From Embleya scabrispora (GTDB lineage Bacteria; Actinomycetota; Actinomycetes; Streptomycetales; Streptomycetaceae), in contig NZ_MWQN01000001.1 in the NCBI RefSeq assembly GCF_002024165.1, forward strand, positions 3,079,365 through 3,143,364: DNA of 64,000 bases, written 5' to 3'. Position numbers and translations under genes: made by a program. Shown here in pieces: positions 7,483 through 15,935 of the stretch (position 1 is its first letter; each line of letters begins with the position of its first letter). The notes under the pieces were generated by a model. The model worked only from the letters and a program-made list of their open reading frames with translations, made no database searches and was not told where the DNA came from.

Positions 7483-8489
7483 CAGTGGTCACCCGCCGTG
7501 TGCTGCTCGCCGATCGCGACGGCGGCGGCGACCGCCCACGCGCCGATCACGCGGTCGGCGGCGAGCAGCCCGGCCGCCAGGTCGAGGGCGACCCGCCGGC
7601 CGCACGTCCACTCGCCCGGTCCGTACAGGTAGGCGCCGGGCCCCGGGTCGTCGGTCGGGCTGATCTCGGTGTCGTCCAGTTCCTCGACCGCCCACGGGAC
7701 ATCGATCACCGTGCGCTCCCACCGGCCGGCGACGCCGACCTGGGCCCAGTCCGGGTGGGGCTGCGGCTCGTCGCCGGCCGGGTCGACCGGGTCCGGCACC
7801 ACCTCGGCCGTGTGGGCGTCCCACGCTGCGGTGCGCATCGAGCCCACGGGCGCGATGTGCCGGCCGGCATGTCCGGCAGGGAGTACACACGTGGTCTGGT
7901 CCGGGTCGTCGAGCGCGGCCGCGCACAGCAGCTGCTCGACGTGCGCCAGGTCGGCGGGCAGCTCACGCCGAGCGGGCAGCGCGGCGAGCAACGCGGCGGC
8001 GGCGGCCGGTTCGAGGATGATCTCCACCGGGCCGGCGTCGTCCCGAGTGATGATGGTGAGCGATCCCGGGCCGCGCTCGACGGCGACCGCCGCCGCGTGC
8101 GGGATGAGGATCCGACGCGTCGCGGTCTCCGCCGATGAGCCCGCCGACTGCACCCCGACACCGGTGATGGTGACCGGCGTCGGCCCGGCACCGGGCTCGA
8201 CCCGGCCGCTGCCGGACAGGTCGATCCGCGCCCGGTAGGTGATGCGCCCGTCGCAGCGGTGCGGTGTCGCCGTCACGGTGGCGTCGAGCGCAGCCGCCCA
8301 CGCCCCCAGGTCCGTCGCGACGTCGGTGTCCGGCCCGGCGGTGCGGGTGCCGACCACGTGCCCGCCCGGGTCAACGGTCCAGGTCAGCCGGGGCAGGGCG
8401 GGCCGGGAGATCAGCGCCAGCATGATGCCGGCGGCGCGCACCTGCGCCAGGTCGTCGGCGGGTTCGCGGTCCTCGATACTGTGATTCAC
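7482..8489 (-). CDS. hypothetical protein, first gene of the overlapping element operon
   Basis: 335 residues from a GTG at 8489, with AGGTGG about nine bases upstream. It is the first of a run of ten genes down to 2160 whose ends overlap by 1-10 bases. The middle (about 85-190) alternates beta strands with glycine turns, and a CVLPAGHAGRH motif near 220 resembles a short metal-binding site seen in phage proteins. The C-terminal 30 residues are hydrophobic and alanine-rich. Family not recognised. Confidence 0.5.
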   Translation of the reverse strand: MNHSIEDREPADDLAQVRAAGIMLALISRPALPRLTWTVDPGGHVVGTRTAGPDTDVATDLGAWAAALDATVTATPHRCDGRITYRARIDLSGSGRVEPGAGPTPVTITGVGVQSAGSSAETATRRILIPHAAAVAVERGPGSLTIITRDDAGPVEIILEPAAAAALLAALPARRELPADLAHVEQLLCAAALDDPDQTTCVLPAGHAGRHIAPVGSMRTAAWDAHTAEVVPDPVDPAGDEPQPHPDWAQVGVAGRWERTVIDVPWAVEELDDTEISPTDDPGPGAYLYGPGEWTCGRRVALDLAAGLLAADRVIGAWAVAAAVAIGEQHTAGDH

Positions 8490-8706
8490 GTTCGTACCAC
8501 CTGTCTGTGAGTGGTCAGTGGTGCGGGCACAGAGGCCGTGCCGTACGCCAGGACCGGGGGCAACCGGTCGCCGTCGGGGCGGCCTCACCCGCGCGAGGTT
8601 TCGAACCGGGGTGCGAAATGCGGGATACTCAGGTGTCCCGCTGTCTCCGCAGCCGGTGGGCCGGCCGTCCCAATCCGGGGCGGCCGTCGGCTGTTTCAAG
8701 CCGAAA
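8490..8706. other. 217-bp gap before the element operon
   Basis: Non-coding as far as I can see. It probably contains the promoter of the - strand operon that starts at 8489. The only structure noticed is a GC-rich partial inverted repeat around 8650-8690 (GGCCGTC repeated). No confident -10/-35 boxes can be assigned. Confidence 0.35.
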
Positions 8707-8943
8707 TCAGGCGGAGTCAAGGCCCGCCGACTGTTCGAGGTCGGTCCGCTCGGCGGACAGCAGGCTCGCGACGTAGTCGACCAGCGACGTGTACGGAATG
8801 AGCCGCCGGCCAGCGAGCATCGTGGAATCCAGGGCCTGTGACTTGATCAGGCCGTAGACGGCGGTCCGACCGATGCCGAGCAGTTCAGCGGCCTCTTCGA
8901 CCGGGTGCAACAGTCGGTTCGGGATGACTGTCTGCCGGTTCAT
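8707..8943 (-). CDS. AlpA/Xis-like excisionase-type HTH protein
   Basis: 78 residues. The body is a MerR/HTH_17-type helix-turn-helix (LLHPVEEAAELLGIGRTAVY, then LIKSQALDSTMLAGRRLIPY), the fold of excisionases and AlpA regulators. Small proteins of this type normally assist the integrase in excision or regulate element genes. Its ATG at 8943 overlaps the stop of the upstream HTH gene by four bases, so both are expected on one transcript, divergent from the repressor and integrase genes. Confidence 0.75.
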   Translation of the reverse strand: MNRQTVIPNRLLHPVEEAAELLGIGRTAVYGLIKSQALDSTMLAGRRLIPYTSLVDYVASLLSAERTDLEQSAGLDSA

Positions 8944-9164
8944 AGGGCGTCGCCGACCAGGTCGTCCAGGGTCAGGCCGTATGGCGCGCCGAGGCGGATC
9001 AGCGTCTTGAGCGACGGCACGGTGCGGCCGTTGAGCGTTCGACTGATGACGCCAGCGGATACGCCGGTGGTGCGGTGGATCGCCTGACCCGTGTGATCGC
9101 CCCGCGCGGCGGCAGCCGAGCGCAACCGGTCGGTTCGCACGCTGTAGCTGATCAGAGTCGGCAT
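8940..9164 (-). CDS. XRE-family HTH regulator (Cro-like position)
   Basis: 74 residues. The HTH is evident in HTGQAIHRTTGVSAGVISRT, followed by LNGRTVPSLKTLIRLGAPYG. The ATG at 9164 is preferred because GGGGGTG lies five bases upstream; Met at 9176 has no such site. It is divergent from the HTH gene at 9397 across an operator-like region, the arrangement of Cro against CI in phage switches. It probably regulates lysogeny or excision. Confidence 0.7.
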   Translation of the reverse strand: MPTLISYSVRTDRLRSAAAARGDHTGQAIHRTTGVSAGVISRTLNGRTVPSLKTLIRLGAPYGLTLDDLVGDAL

Positions 9165-9230
9165 GTTCACCCCCATATGTAGAGCGGCCACCAGGCTGTT
9201 TGCGGCCGTGCAACTACCGTAGACCTCATC

Positions 9231-9400
9231 TAGCTTGCACGCAAGCAACTACGGCGATCCGACATGGGGGTGCGTCGAGCGAACATTTGTGCGAATGTGG
9301 TTCTACGCTGCACGGTTGGCCGGGAACCTACTGCCCGGCAGATTGCATGCGTGCAATGTCGATTTAGCTTGCGCGCATGCGGGCTAGCCTGCATGCATGC
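9231..9400. promoter_or_regulatory. operator array between divergent HTH genes
   Basis: Three direct copies of a 16-bp site TAGCYTGCRYGCAWGC lie at 9231-9246, 9365-9380 and 9385-9400. A fourth, inverted version (core TTGCACGCATGC) lies within 9342-9357. Most have internal dyad symmetry (for example GCTTGC..GCAAGC). The site at 9385-9400 overlaps the ATG of the + strand regulator, which suggests autoregulation. The binding protein is not shown; either flanking HTH protein is plausible. Confidence 0.65.
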
Positions 9401-9870
9401 GGAGACACGACAGGGACGAAGCGCTAGTGGGCTTCGCTCGATGGGTATACGACCGAGCCGTTGAATGCGGCTACGACCTCGACAGTCCAAGGGGAGGCGG
9501 ACGGAGCCAGCTGGCGGCAGACGCGGGGATGTCGGCGAGTGCCGTGGGGCGTCTGCTCAAGGCTGAGACCATGCCCGACCTCGACAGCATGATTGGTCTC
9601 GCGCGGGCGCTCGATGTCGACGTGCGGGAAATCCTGATTCGGTCCGGAAAGCTAACGGAAGAAGATCTTCCGCTAAATCCCAGACACCCAACTGGCACAC
9701 GAGTATCGTCGGATGACCAAATTCTGACCCCCGAGGAGGCCGTCACCCGCGTAGGCGTAAAGGACGCGCGGGTGCGAGAAATGGCAGCTTGGATGCTCCG
9801 GAAACAGCTCAACGAGGAGTCCGTCCCAGGCGGCCAGGGCGACCTGCTGGGAGGCGACGCGGGAGGGTGA
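9397..9870 (+). CDS. XRE-family repressor of the element
   Basis: 157 residues. The helix-turn-helix spans about 34-75 (SQLAADAGMSASAVGRLLKA, then MPDLDSMIGLARALDVDV). The C-terminal half is helical with no S24 peptidase motif, so it does not look like a self-cleaving CI repressor. No ribosome-binding site precedes the ATG and an operator copy overlaps it, so it may be translated from a leaderless or very short leader; GTG at 9427 is an alternative start. Likely the maintenance repressor, transcribed toward the integrase. Confidence 0.7.
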   Translation: MRRHDRDEALVGFARWVYDRAVECGYDLDSPRGGGRSQLAADAGMSASAVGRLLKAETMPDLDSMIGLARALDVDVREILIRSGKLTEEDLPLNPRHPTGTRVSSDDQILTPEEAVTRVGVKDARVREMAAWMLRKQLNEESVPGGQGDLLGGDAGG

Positions 9871-9872
9871 TC

Positions 9873-10187
9873 GTGGGACGTATCGGGGTCGCTGCCGCAT
9901 TGGCGGTAGCGGTGGGTGGATTCGGGCTCGTGATCGCGGGCGCGACCAACAACCAGCACACGATCGGGAGTCTCGGCGTGCTGGTCGGCATCACTGGACT
10001 GACGTGGCTGGCGCTGACCGTGATTCGGGGATGGATCATCGAGCAGCGGGACCGCGAGTACCGAGCCTATTCGGCCGGCTGGAAGTCAAGGGCGGCAGAA
10101 GAATTCGCTGCCGAATATATTCCATCGGAAAGAAAGGGCGCAGTTAAGCCCAGTTCGCCGAATCAAGCAAGGGACACTCGCCAGTAG
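9873..10187 (+). CDS. small two-helix membrane protein
   Basis: 104 residues from a GTG at 9873, with GGGAGGG five bases upstream; a GTG at 9867 overlaps the repressor's stop and is the alternative. Two hydrophobic stretches (about 2-24 and 33-57) are followed by a charged cytosolic tail. It lies between repressor and integrase and is probably co-transcribed with them. Function unknown; small membrane proteins here often affect entry or immunity of related elements, but nothing in the sequence proves it. Confidence 0.5.
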   Translation: MGRIGVAAALAVAVGGFGLVIAGATNNQHTIGSLGVLVGITGLTWLALTVIRGWIIEQRDREYRAYSAGWKSRAAEEFAAEYIPSERKGAVKPSSPNQARDTRQ

Positions 10188-10233
10188 CAGGCCGTTGTTA
10201 CTGGAAAGATACCTACCTGGATCAGGGGGAGTA

Positions 10234-11544
10234 ATGGCGCGTCAGTCCGGCCGATCCTCGAATGGGAGATCGAGTATCTACCTCGGCGAGGACGGCCGGT
10301 GGCACGGCTGGGTGACGATGGGCGTCAAGGACGACGGCAGCCCAGACCGGAGGCACCGAACAGGTAAGACCGAGACCATCGTGACGGACAAGGTTCGCGC
10401 GCTAGAGAAGCAGCGCGACGCTGGCCAGGTGACCAAGACCGGCAAGCCGCTGACCGTCGAAGCGTGGATGATCCTGTGGCTCACGACGATCGCCCCACGC
10501 TCCGTCGAGCAGTCGACCCTCGACAGCACGTACCGCCCGAAGGTCATGAACTGGATTGTGCCGCGACTGGGGCGGCATCGGCTCGACCGACTACAACCCG
10601 AGCACTTGGACGCGTTCTATCTCTGGCTCCGCAACGAGCAGGGGTTGTCCAAGAACACCATCGTGCAGATCCACCGCATCCTCTCGCGTGCCCTCAAGAT
10701 GGCCGTGGTCCGCGGCAAGGTCGGCCGGAACGTAGCCACACTCGTTGAAGCCCCGTCGGGCGAAGAAGTCGAGATGGCGCCGCTTGCCCAAGAGGAGGCG
10801 CGGCGGGTGCTCCAGCTCGCCGATAGTCGCCGAAACGGCGCCCGGTGGTCCGTCGGCCTCGCCCTCGGCCTGCGGCAGTGCGAGACGCTTGGGATGCGGT
10901 GGGAGTACATCGACCTCGACGCGCGCAAGATGCACGTCTGGTGGCAGATCAAGCGCACCAGGTTCAGCCACGGGTGCACCGACCCGCGGACATGCGGTAC
11001 TCGCTACCACCGCGCTGGGTGCGCAGCCGACTGCGCGAAGCACACAAAGTGCCCGCCGGCCTGCCCGCCGGAGTGCGTGGCCCATGCTCGCGAATGTCCG
11101 GACCGCAAGGGTGGCGGCTGGCACTTCGCGCGACGTAAGGGCAAGGGCAAGCGCGGTGGCAACCTGACCTTGACCCTCCCGCCCGCGCTCGTACAGCGAC
11201 TACGAACGCATCGGGCTTCCCAGGCCCGCGAGCAGCTGGCCGCCGGTGACCGATGGACCGACATGGACTTGGTGTTCGCCGGCACCACCGGTCAGCCGAT
11301 CGAGCCCCATGCCGACTGGGTCGAATGGCGAGACCTGTTGATCGAGGCCGGCATCGATCACGTGCGCGTGCACGATGGCCGGCACACCGCGGCCACGCTA
11401 CTCGTCGAGCAAGGCGCGACCGCCGAGATCGTCCAGGAAGTACTCGGCCTCTCGTCGATCACGATTGCTCGCCGCTACATGCACATCTCGTCCACGCTCG
11501 CGGCCAAGGCAACGGATAGCGTCGGTACAGCCCTCTGGGGGTAA
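10234..11544 (+). CDS. int: tyrosine-type site-specific integrase
   Basis: 436 residues. An N-terminal DNA-binding part and SAM-like domain (about 70-170) precede a catalytic domain with Arg214 (GLRQ), the His380-x-x-Arg383-His384 box (HDGRH) and nucleophile Tyr415 (ARRYMHIS). Residues 248-288 are an unusual cysteine-rich insertion with eight Cys between the first Arg and the HxxR box. It integrates the element into the adjacent tRNA-Lys gene, whose 3' end lies 74 bp downstream. The ATG at 10234 follows AGGGGGAG closely and is preferred to the ATG at 10195. Confidence 0.93.
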   Translation: MARQSGRSSNGRSSIYLGEDGRWHGWVTMGVKDDGSPDRRHRTGKTETIVTDKVRALEKQRDAGQVTKTGKPLTVEAWMILWLTTIAPRSVEQSTLDSTYRPKVMNWIVPRLGRHRLDRLQPEHLDAFYLWLRNEQGLSKNTIVQIHRILSRALKMAVVRGKVGRNVATLVEAPSGEEVEMAPLAQEEARRVLQLADSRRNGARWSVGLALGLRQCETLGMRWEYIDLDARKMHVWWQIKRTRFSHGCTDPRTCGTRYHRAGCAADCAKHTKCPPACPPECVAHARECPDRKGGGWHFARRKGKGKRGGNLTLTLPPALVQRLRTHRASQAREQLAAGDRWTDMDLVFAGTTGQPIEPHADWVEWRDLLIEAGIDHVRVHDGRHTAATLLVEQGATAEIVQEVLGLSSITIARRYMHISSTLAAKATDSVGTALWG

Positions 11545-11567
11545 CTGCAACCATCTCTGCAACCAGA

Positions 11568-11612
11568 AACGACCAGGGCATCCCTAGATGATCAAGGGAT
11601 GCCCTGGTCGTT
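11568..11612. terminator. bidirectional terminator between integrase and tRNA-Lys
   Basis: A perfect 18-bp inverted repeat (arms 11568-11585 and 11595-11612, 9-nt loop) ends in AA on one side and TT on the other. It would stop integrase transcripts from the left and tRNA transcripts from the right. Confidence 0.8.
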
Positions 11613-11617
11613 GAGGG

Positions 11618-11665
11618 TGGGCCGTCAGGGGATCGAACCCTGAACCCGCGGATTAAAAGTCCGCT
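11618..11665. other. candidate attachment site (element end) in the 3' half of tRNA-Lys
   Basis: The integrase gene ends just outside the tRNA 3' terminus, the usual place for a tRNA att core covering the T-arm and part of the anticodon arm. The second copy needed to fix the core lies outside the window, so the exact extent is a guess. Confidence 0.45.
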
Positions 11666-11690
11666 GCTCTGCCAATTGAGCTAACGGCCC
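11618..11690 (-). tRNA. tRNA-Lys (anticodon TTT)
   Basis: 73-nt cloverleaf on the - strand with GGGCCGT/ACGGCCC acceptor pairing, anticodon loop CTTTTAA (TTT), T-arm GGTTCGATCC and discriminator A. No CCA is encoded. It is the target of the integrated element; its 3' end faces the integrase gene. Confidence 0.96.
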
Positions 11691-11849
11691 CGTCGGGCGT
11701 CCGGCGGTGATCCGCTTTTTGCCCACCGGCAGCGTACCGGTATCGGATCGAACATGCTGCGAGTATCCCCGGACACGCCGTGACCTGCGCGGATGTGGAC
11801 ACGGGCGTACGACGTAGACCACAACCGACACCATCCCGACAAAGCACCG

Positions 11850-12833
11850 CTAGGCCTTGCGGAGGCCCGCGACGGCGGTGACCTCTGCGGCTACGTCCGG
11901 CCACAGCGCGGCGGGTAGATCGTGGCCGACTCCGGGGTACGTCACCAGGCGTGCGCCGCGGATCGCCTCGGCGGTGGCATGTGCCGCGCGCACCTTGAGG
12001 ATCGGGTCCTGTTCGCCGTGCAGCACGAGGGTCGGGTGGCGTAGTTCCGACAGTTCGGCACCGTGCCACCGGGCGCCGATCTGGCGGCTCTGCGCCTTCT
12101 TGTCGCGCGGCCCGCTGTCGACTTCGGCTTCGACCCATGCCCGGGCGGCCTCCTCGTCGAAGGGGTAGCCCGGGGACGCGACTCCGCGCCACACCGCGAG
12201 TGAGGCCTCGATGTCGCCCTCGCGGCCTTCGGGGAACCTGGTGCGGGCCAGCTTCGCCAGAAGCCCGAAGCGCAGATAGCGCAGCACGCCGAGTCCGCTC
12301 ACGTCGCTGGGGAGCGCGGCCGACGACGTGACGCTGAGCACGCGGTCGGGGTGCCGCAGGCCGATCCGCTGGGCTATGAGCCCGCCCATCGAGTGCCCGA
12401 ATATGTGCGCTTGCTCCCAACCGAGTTCGTCCATCACGGCGACGGCGTCGTCGGTCATGTCCTCCGAGGTGTACGCCTCGCCGGGTTTGCCGAAGAGCGC
12501 CTTGAACGGGTTGCCGGTCTTCGTGTCCGGCATCCGGGTGGACTCGCCCGCGTCGCGCTGGTCGTAGCGGACGACGTCGAATCCGGCCTCCGCGAACGCG
12601 TCGACCAGGCCGTCGGGCCACCAGAAGCGGGCGGTGGCGAGGCCCATCACGAGGAGCAGTGGTGCTCCCGAAGAGCCTTCGAGGCGGTCGTACGCGATGG
12701 TGACGTCGCCGTTGCGGGCATATCGCGTCGGCGTCCAGGAGCAGGTCACCGGCTGCGTCGGCACGGCTTCTCCGGTCCCGTCGGCGTGTGCGGGCGTGCC
12801 CGCCCGGGCGGATCCTCCGGTCGTGGCGGTCAT
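11850..12833 (-). CDS. alpha/beta-hydrolase
   Basis: 327 residues with the alpha/beta-hydrolase fold: GHSMGG nucleophile elbow at 146-151 (Ser148), probable acid Asp276 (HGEQD) and His304 (GVGHD). A YDQRDAGES loop at 90-98 is typical of esterases and lipases of this family. The first 30 residues are low-complexity and not a clear signal peptide, so it is probably cytosolic. GAGGAG lies just before the ATG. It is divergent from a TetR gene with a palindromic operator between them, so it is likely induced by that regulator's ligand. Substrate unknown. Confidence 0.85.
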   Translation of the reverse strand: MTATTGGSARAGTPAHADGTGEAVPTQPVTCSWTPTRYARNGDVTIAYDRLEGSSGAPLLLVMGLATARFWWPDGLVDAFAEAGFDVVRYDQRDAGESTRMPDTKTGNPFKALFGKPGEAYTSEDMTDDAVAVMDELGWEQAHIFGHSMGGLIAQRIGLRHPDRVLSVTSSAALPSDVSGLGVLRYLRFGLLAKLARTRFPEGREGDIEASLAVWRGVASPGYPFDEEAARAWVEAEVDSGPRDKKAQSRQIGARWHGAELSELRHPTLVLHGEQDPILKVRAAHATAEAIRGARLVTYPGVGHDLPAALWPDVAAEVTAVAGLRKA

Positions 12834-12851
12834 GGCGCACTCCTCTCCGGC

Positions 12852-12874
12852 AACTGCGATCGTTGTTCGCAGTT
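12852..12874. promoter_or_regulatory. TetR operator candidate
   Basis: Inverted repeat AACTGCGA-N7-TCGCAGTT lies between the divergent hydrolase and TetR genes. A related half site, ATCGTTCGCAG, lies about 25 bp downstream near 12899-12909. Size and position fit a TetR-family operator controlling both genes. Confidence 0.6.
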
Positions 12875-12928
12875 ACCGGGCACTACTCTACTGCATACAT
12901 CGTTCGCAGAAAGAGGGAGGCGTGTGCC

Positions 12929-13612
12929 GTGGCCGCCGACAGCATCTGGCTCCGTCCGGAGCGAGCATCGCGGGGCCCGGCGCCCGGCTACGACCGCGAC
13001 GCCCTGGCGGCGGCGGGTGTCGCCCTCGCCGACGCCCGGGGCCTCGCCGCCGCCACCATGCGGGCCGTCGCGGACGCCCTGGGCGCGGGTCCGGCCTCGC
13101 TGTACCGGTACATCGCCACGCGCGAGGAGCTGGTGGAACTCATGGTCGACCGCGCCCACGCCGAGATCCGGTACCCGGAGCGCACCGGCACGTGGCTCGA
13201 CGACCTGCTCGCCCTGGCCCGGGAATCGCGCCGTGTCACCCTCGCCCATCCCTGGCTGCTCGACGCGACCGCGACCCGCACGCCGATGGGCCCGAGCACG
13301 GTCGCCTTCCTCGAACACGCCCTCGGCACTCTCGCCGACCTGGACGTTCCGACCCGCGACAAGCTGGAGGCCATCGCGGTGCTGAGCGCCGTGGTGTCGG
13401 CGCTCGCGCGCGCCGAGGTGGCCCAGTCCCTCGACGGCCGGACGATCCCCGAGTGGCAGCAGGCCCAGGCCGCCTACCTCGCCCACATCGCCGCCGAGGG
13501 CCGACACCCGCACCTGGCCGCCGCGTTCACCCACCAACCCCAGATCCCGGAATCGGTGGACGCCCTGTTCACCCGCATCGTGACCGGCGTCCTCACGGGC
13601 CTGCTGCGCTAG
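12929..13612 (+). CDS. TetR-family transcriptional regulator
   Basis: 227 residues from a GTG at 12929 with AGGGAGG eight bases upstream. The N-terminal HTH is clear (about 25-70: ALAAAGVALADARGLAAATM, then LGAGPASLYRYIATREELVE). The C-terminal part matches the TetR_C class whose members have the LDDL..HPWLL pattern. It probably represses itself and the divergent hydrolase. Ligand unknown. Confidence 0.88.
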   Translation: MAADSIWLRPERASRGPAPGYDRDALAAAGVALADARGLAAATMRAVADALGAGPASLYRYIATREELVELMVDRAHAEIRYPERTGTWLDDLLALARESRRVTLAHPWLLDATATRTPMGPSTVAFLEHALGTLADLDVPTRDKLEAIAVLSAVVSALARAEVAQSLDGRTIPEWQQAQAAYLAHIAAEGRHPHLAAAFTHQPQIPESVDALFTRIVTGVLTGLLR

Positions 13613-13730
13613 ATCGTGTCCGGGGGGTATTCGCGCCCCTCACCGTGGTCGGCGCCGTTCACCCTCTCGCCGGGTCACCGGCAATGGTCGAATGGTTATC
13701 GTCCGTGGTCGGCGGCACGATCAGGGGTCC

Positions 13731-14603
13731 CTACCCGTCGAGCAGGTCGCGCATGGTTGTGGCTGCCTGGGCGGCTGCGTCGGCACAACAGTTGTTGAAC
13801 AGCACGTGTACCCGGTCGACGGATTCGGCCAGCGTGCGCACCCGGGGCACCCACTCGGCCAGTTCCGCGCTCGTATACGTGTGGCGGAACCGTTCTTCCT
13901 TCGAGCCGCTTCCCCAGGCCGGGTTGCGGCCGTGGAAGCGAACCACCGCCGCCTCGGACGTGGTGGCCACGGCGACCGGCGGGATGGACGTGGGCAGCGA
14001 CTGCGCCGTGTCGACCGCCACCGCGGCGACATCGAGGCGTTCGAGGAGAGCCGTCGTCTTGGCGCGGTGTTCGTCCTGCCACCAGAGCGGATGCCGAAAC
14101 TCGACGGCGAGCGGCCATCCCCGGGCCCGCTCGACGCAGTCGTGGAGGAAGCGGGTGGCGGCCGGACCGGGCGCCAAGGACGGCGGGAACTGGAAGAGCA
14201 ACGTGCCGAGACGTCCGGCTTCGCGCAACGGCAGCAGCGCCCCGCTGAACCGTTGCCAGACCTCGTCCGACAAACGATCGTCGACAGCACCCGGGCGCAC
14301 CCGTGGCGGCAGCAGCGACCGCAGCTCCGCCGGCAACGAACCCGGTCTGGTGGGATGTCCGGTGAGCAGCGAGAACGCCTTGACGTCGAAGGTGAATCCC
14401 TCGGGCGTACGCTCCACCCACAGCAGACTGTTGCGGGTGCTGGGCAGGGCGTAGTAGGTCGCGTCCACCTCGACCACGGGGAACTGACGGGCGTAGTAAC
14501 GAAGTCGGTGTTCCGCGTCGTCCCGGCATTCGGCCGGATACCAACCGCTGGAGACCAGGGCGGAGTCGGTCCACGAACAAGTGCCCACCGATATACGGTC
14601 CAT
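13731..14603 (-). CDS. DUF72 family protein
   Basis: 290 residues. Family hallmarks are the opening ISVGTCSWTD, the block FPVVEVDATYYALPS, the segment FTFDVKAFSLLTGHP, FQFPPS and a late VHVLFNN. DUF72 proteins adopt a TIM-barrel fold and have no established reaction. The ATG at 14603 gives the conserved N-terminus at residue 3. It stands alone between the TetR and NlpC/P60 genes; no regulation is visible. Confidence 0.85.
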   Translation of the reverse strand: MDRISVGTCSWTDSALVSSGWYPAECRDDAEHRLRYYARQFPVVEVDATYYALPSTRNSLLWVERTPEGFTFDVKAFSLLTGHPTRPGSLPAELRSLLPPRVRPGAVDDRLSDEVWQRFSGALLPLREAGRLGTLLFQFPPSLAPGPAATRFLHDCVERARGWPLAVEFRHPLWWQDEHRAKTTALLERLDVAAVAVDTAQSLPTSIPPVAVATTSEAAVVRFHGRNPAWGSGSKEERFRHTYTSAELAEWVPRVRTLAESVDRVHVLFNNCCADAAAQAATTMRDLLDG

Positions 14604-14822
14604 GGTCCACACGCCTACCCCGGTTCCCGAAACCGACGGCACGGCACGGCAACCCGAGATACCGCGTGCTCCGAGGCACCGGCACCGGCAGCAACCCCGA
14701 CCCCGGCCCCGATCCGCTCGACGCGTCTCGCCGCCGACCACGATCGGTCCGGGAGGTACGTGTTCGCCCCACTCGGACCGATCGTCGTGCCACAAGCACG
14801 TGTTCGCCGGCGGTCGCCGGGC

Positions 14823-15917
14823 CTAGCCGGGTCGGACGGCCGCGTAGAACGACATCGAGTCCAACGGGGCCTCGGTCACGTTCTTGCCGGGGCGCGGGGC
14901 GTGGATGATCTTGCCGTTGCCGATGAAGATGCCCACGTGTGAGTTGTCCGGGAAGAAGAACACCAGGTCGCCCGGCTTGAGCGCGTCCTTGGAGATCCGC
15001 GGGCCGTCGTTGACCTGGGTCCACGTGGTGCGGCTGAGCGAGACGTTGGCGGCGCGCCACGATGCCTGGGTCAGGCCCGAGCAGTCGTACGAGTCGGGGC
15101 CCACACCTCGCGGCGCGTACGGCTTGCCGATCTGGGCCCGCGCGAACGCGATCGCGGCCGCCGCCCGGCCGGACACCGGGACGTCCTTGCCCGTCGTCGG
15201 CGGTTGGTCCGTCTTGCCGCGCGAGCTGCGGTCGGTCTCGGTGCGCGAACCCTCGTCGTTCTTGTGGTCGTTCGAGTCGAGGACTTCCTTCTGCTGCTGC
15301 GCGGTGAGCGTGTTCAGCAGGCGCTGTGCCTCGGCGAGCTTGTTCTGGATCTCGCCCTTGTGCCGGTTCAGCTCGGTGCGCAGCTTCTCCAGTTCCGCGA
15401 GCTGCGAGGAGGCCTCGGTGCGGTCCTGCTGGAGGGCTCGGGCCTGCGCCGCGATCTGCTTCAGCTTCGCGGCCTGCTGGCCGTCGAGCTGGGACATCAT
15501 CTGCGACTTCTGCAGGTAACCCTCGGGGTCGCCGCTGAGCGCGAGCGAGAGCGACGGCGGCAGACCACCGCTGCGGTACTGGTTGGCCGCCAGGACACCG
15601 ATCTGGTCGCGCAGCGTGTTGAGCGCGGCCTGTTCCTCGGTGATCCGGGCCTGTGTCTGGTTCGCGGTGCCCTGCTGCTTGGTGATCTGCTCGTCGACGC
15701 CGTTGGCGGCTTCGGTGGCCTTGATCGCATCGCTGTGCAGCTGGTTGACGCGGTCCTTGGTCTGCTGGAACGACTGCGCGGGGTCCGCGCTCGCGGTGCC
15801 GGCGAAGGTCATCACACCGGTCATCGTCGCGGCGGCCGTGACGACGGTCGCGGCGGTACGCACGGCGGTGCGGGGCTTGGGCTTGCGGTGCTGCCCTGAT
15901 CGACGCTGGGACGCCAC
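14823..15917 (-). CDS. secreted NlpC/P60 peptidoglycan endopeptidase (RipA-like)
   Basis: 364 residues from a GTG. A basic N-region and hydrophobic segment (about 18-44, ending ASA) form a signal peptide. Residues 48-215 are a long coiled coil (RipA/PcsB-like autoregulatory segment). Residues 245-364 are the NlpC/P60 domain with catalytic Cys279 (YDCSGL), His327 (NSHVGI) and His339. It cleaves stem peptides of peptidoglycan during growth or division. GAAGGAG lies about ten bases upstream of the start, directly after a c-di-AMP riboswitch that should control expression. Confidence 0.92.
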   Translation of the reverse strand: MASQRRSGQHRKPKPRTAVRTAATVVTAAATMTGVMTFAGTASADPAQSFQQTKDRVNQLHSDAIKATEAANGVDEQITKQQGTANQTQARITEEQAALNTLRDQIGVLAANQYRSGGLPPSLSLALSGDPEGYLQKSQMMSQLDGQQAAKLKQIAAQARALQQDRTEASSQLAELEKLRTELNRHKGEIQNKLAEAQRLLNTLTAQQQKEVLDSNDHKNDEGSRTETDRSSRGKTDQPPTTGKDVPVSGRAAAAIAFARAQIGKPYAPRGVGPDSYDCSGLTQASWRAANVSLSRTTWTQVNDGPRISKDALKPGDLVFFFPDNSHVGIFIGNGKIIHAPRPGKNVTEAPLDSMSFYAAVRPG

Positions 15918-15935
15918 TGGCGGCGGTCTCCTTCC

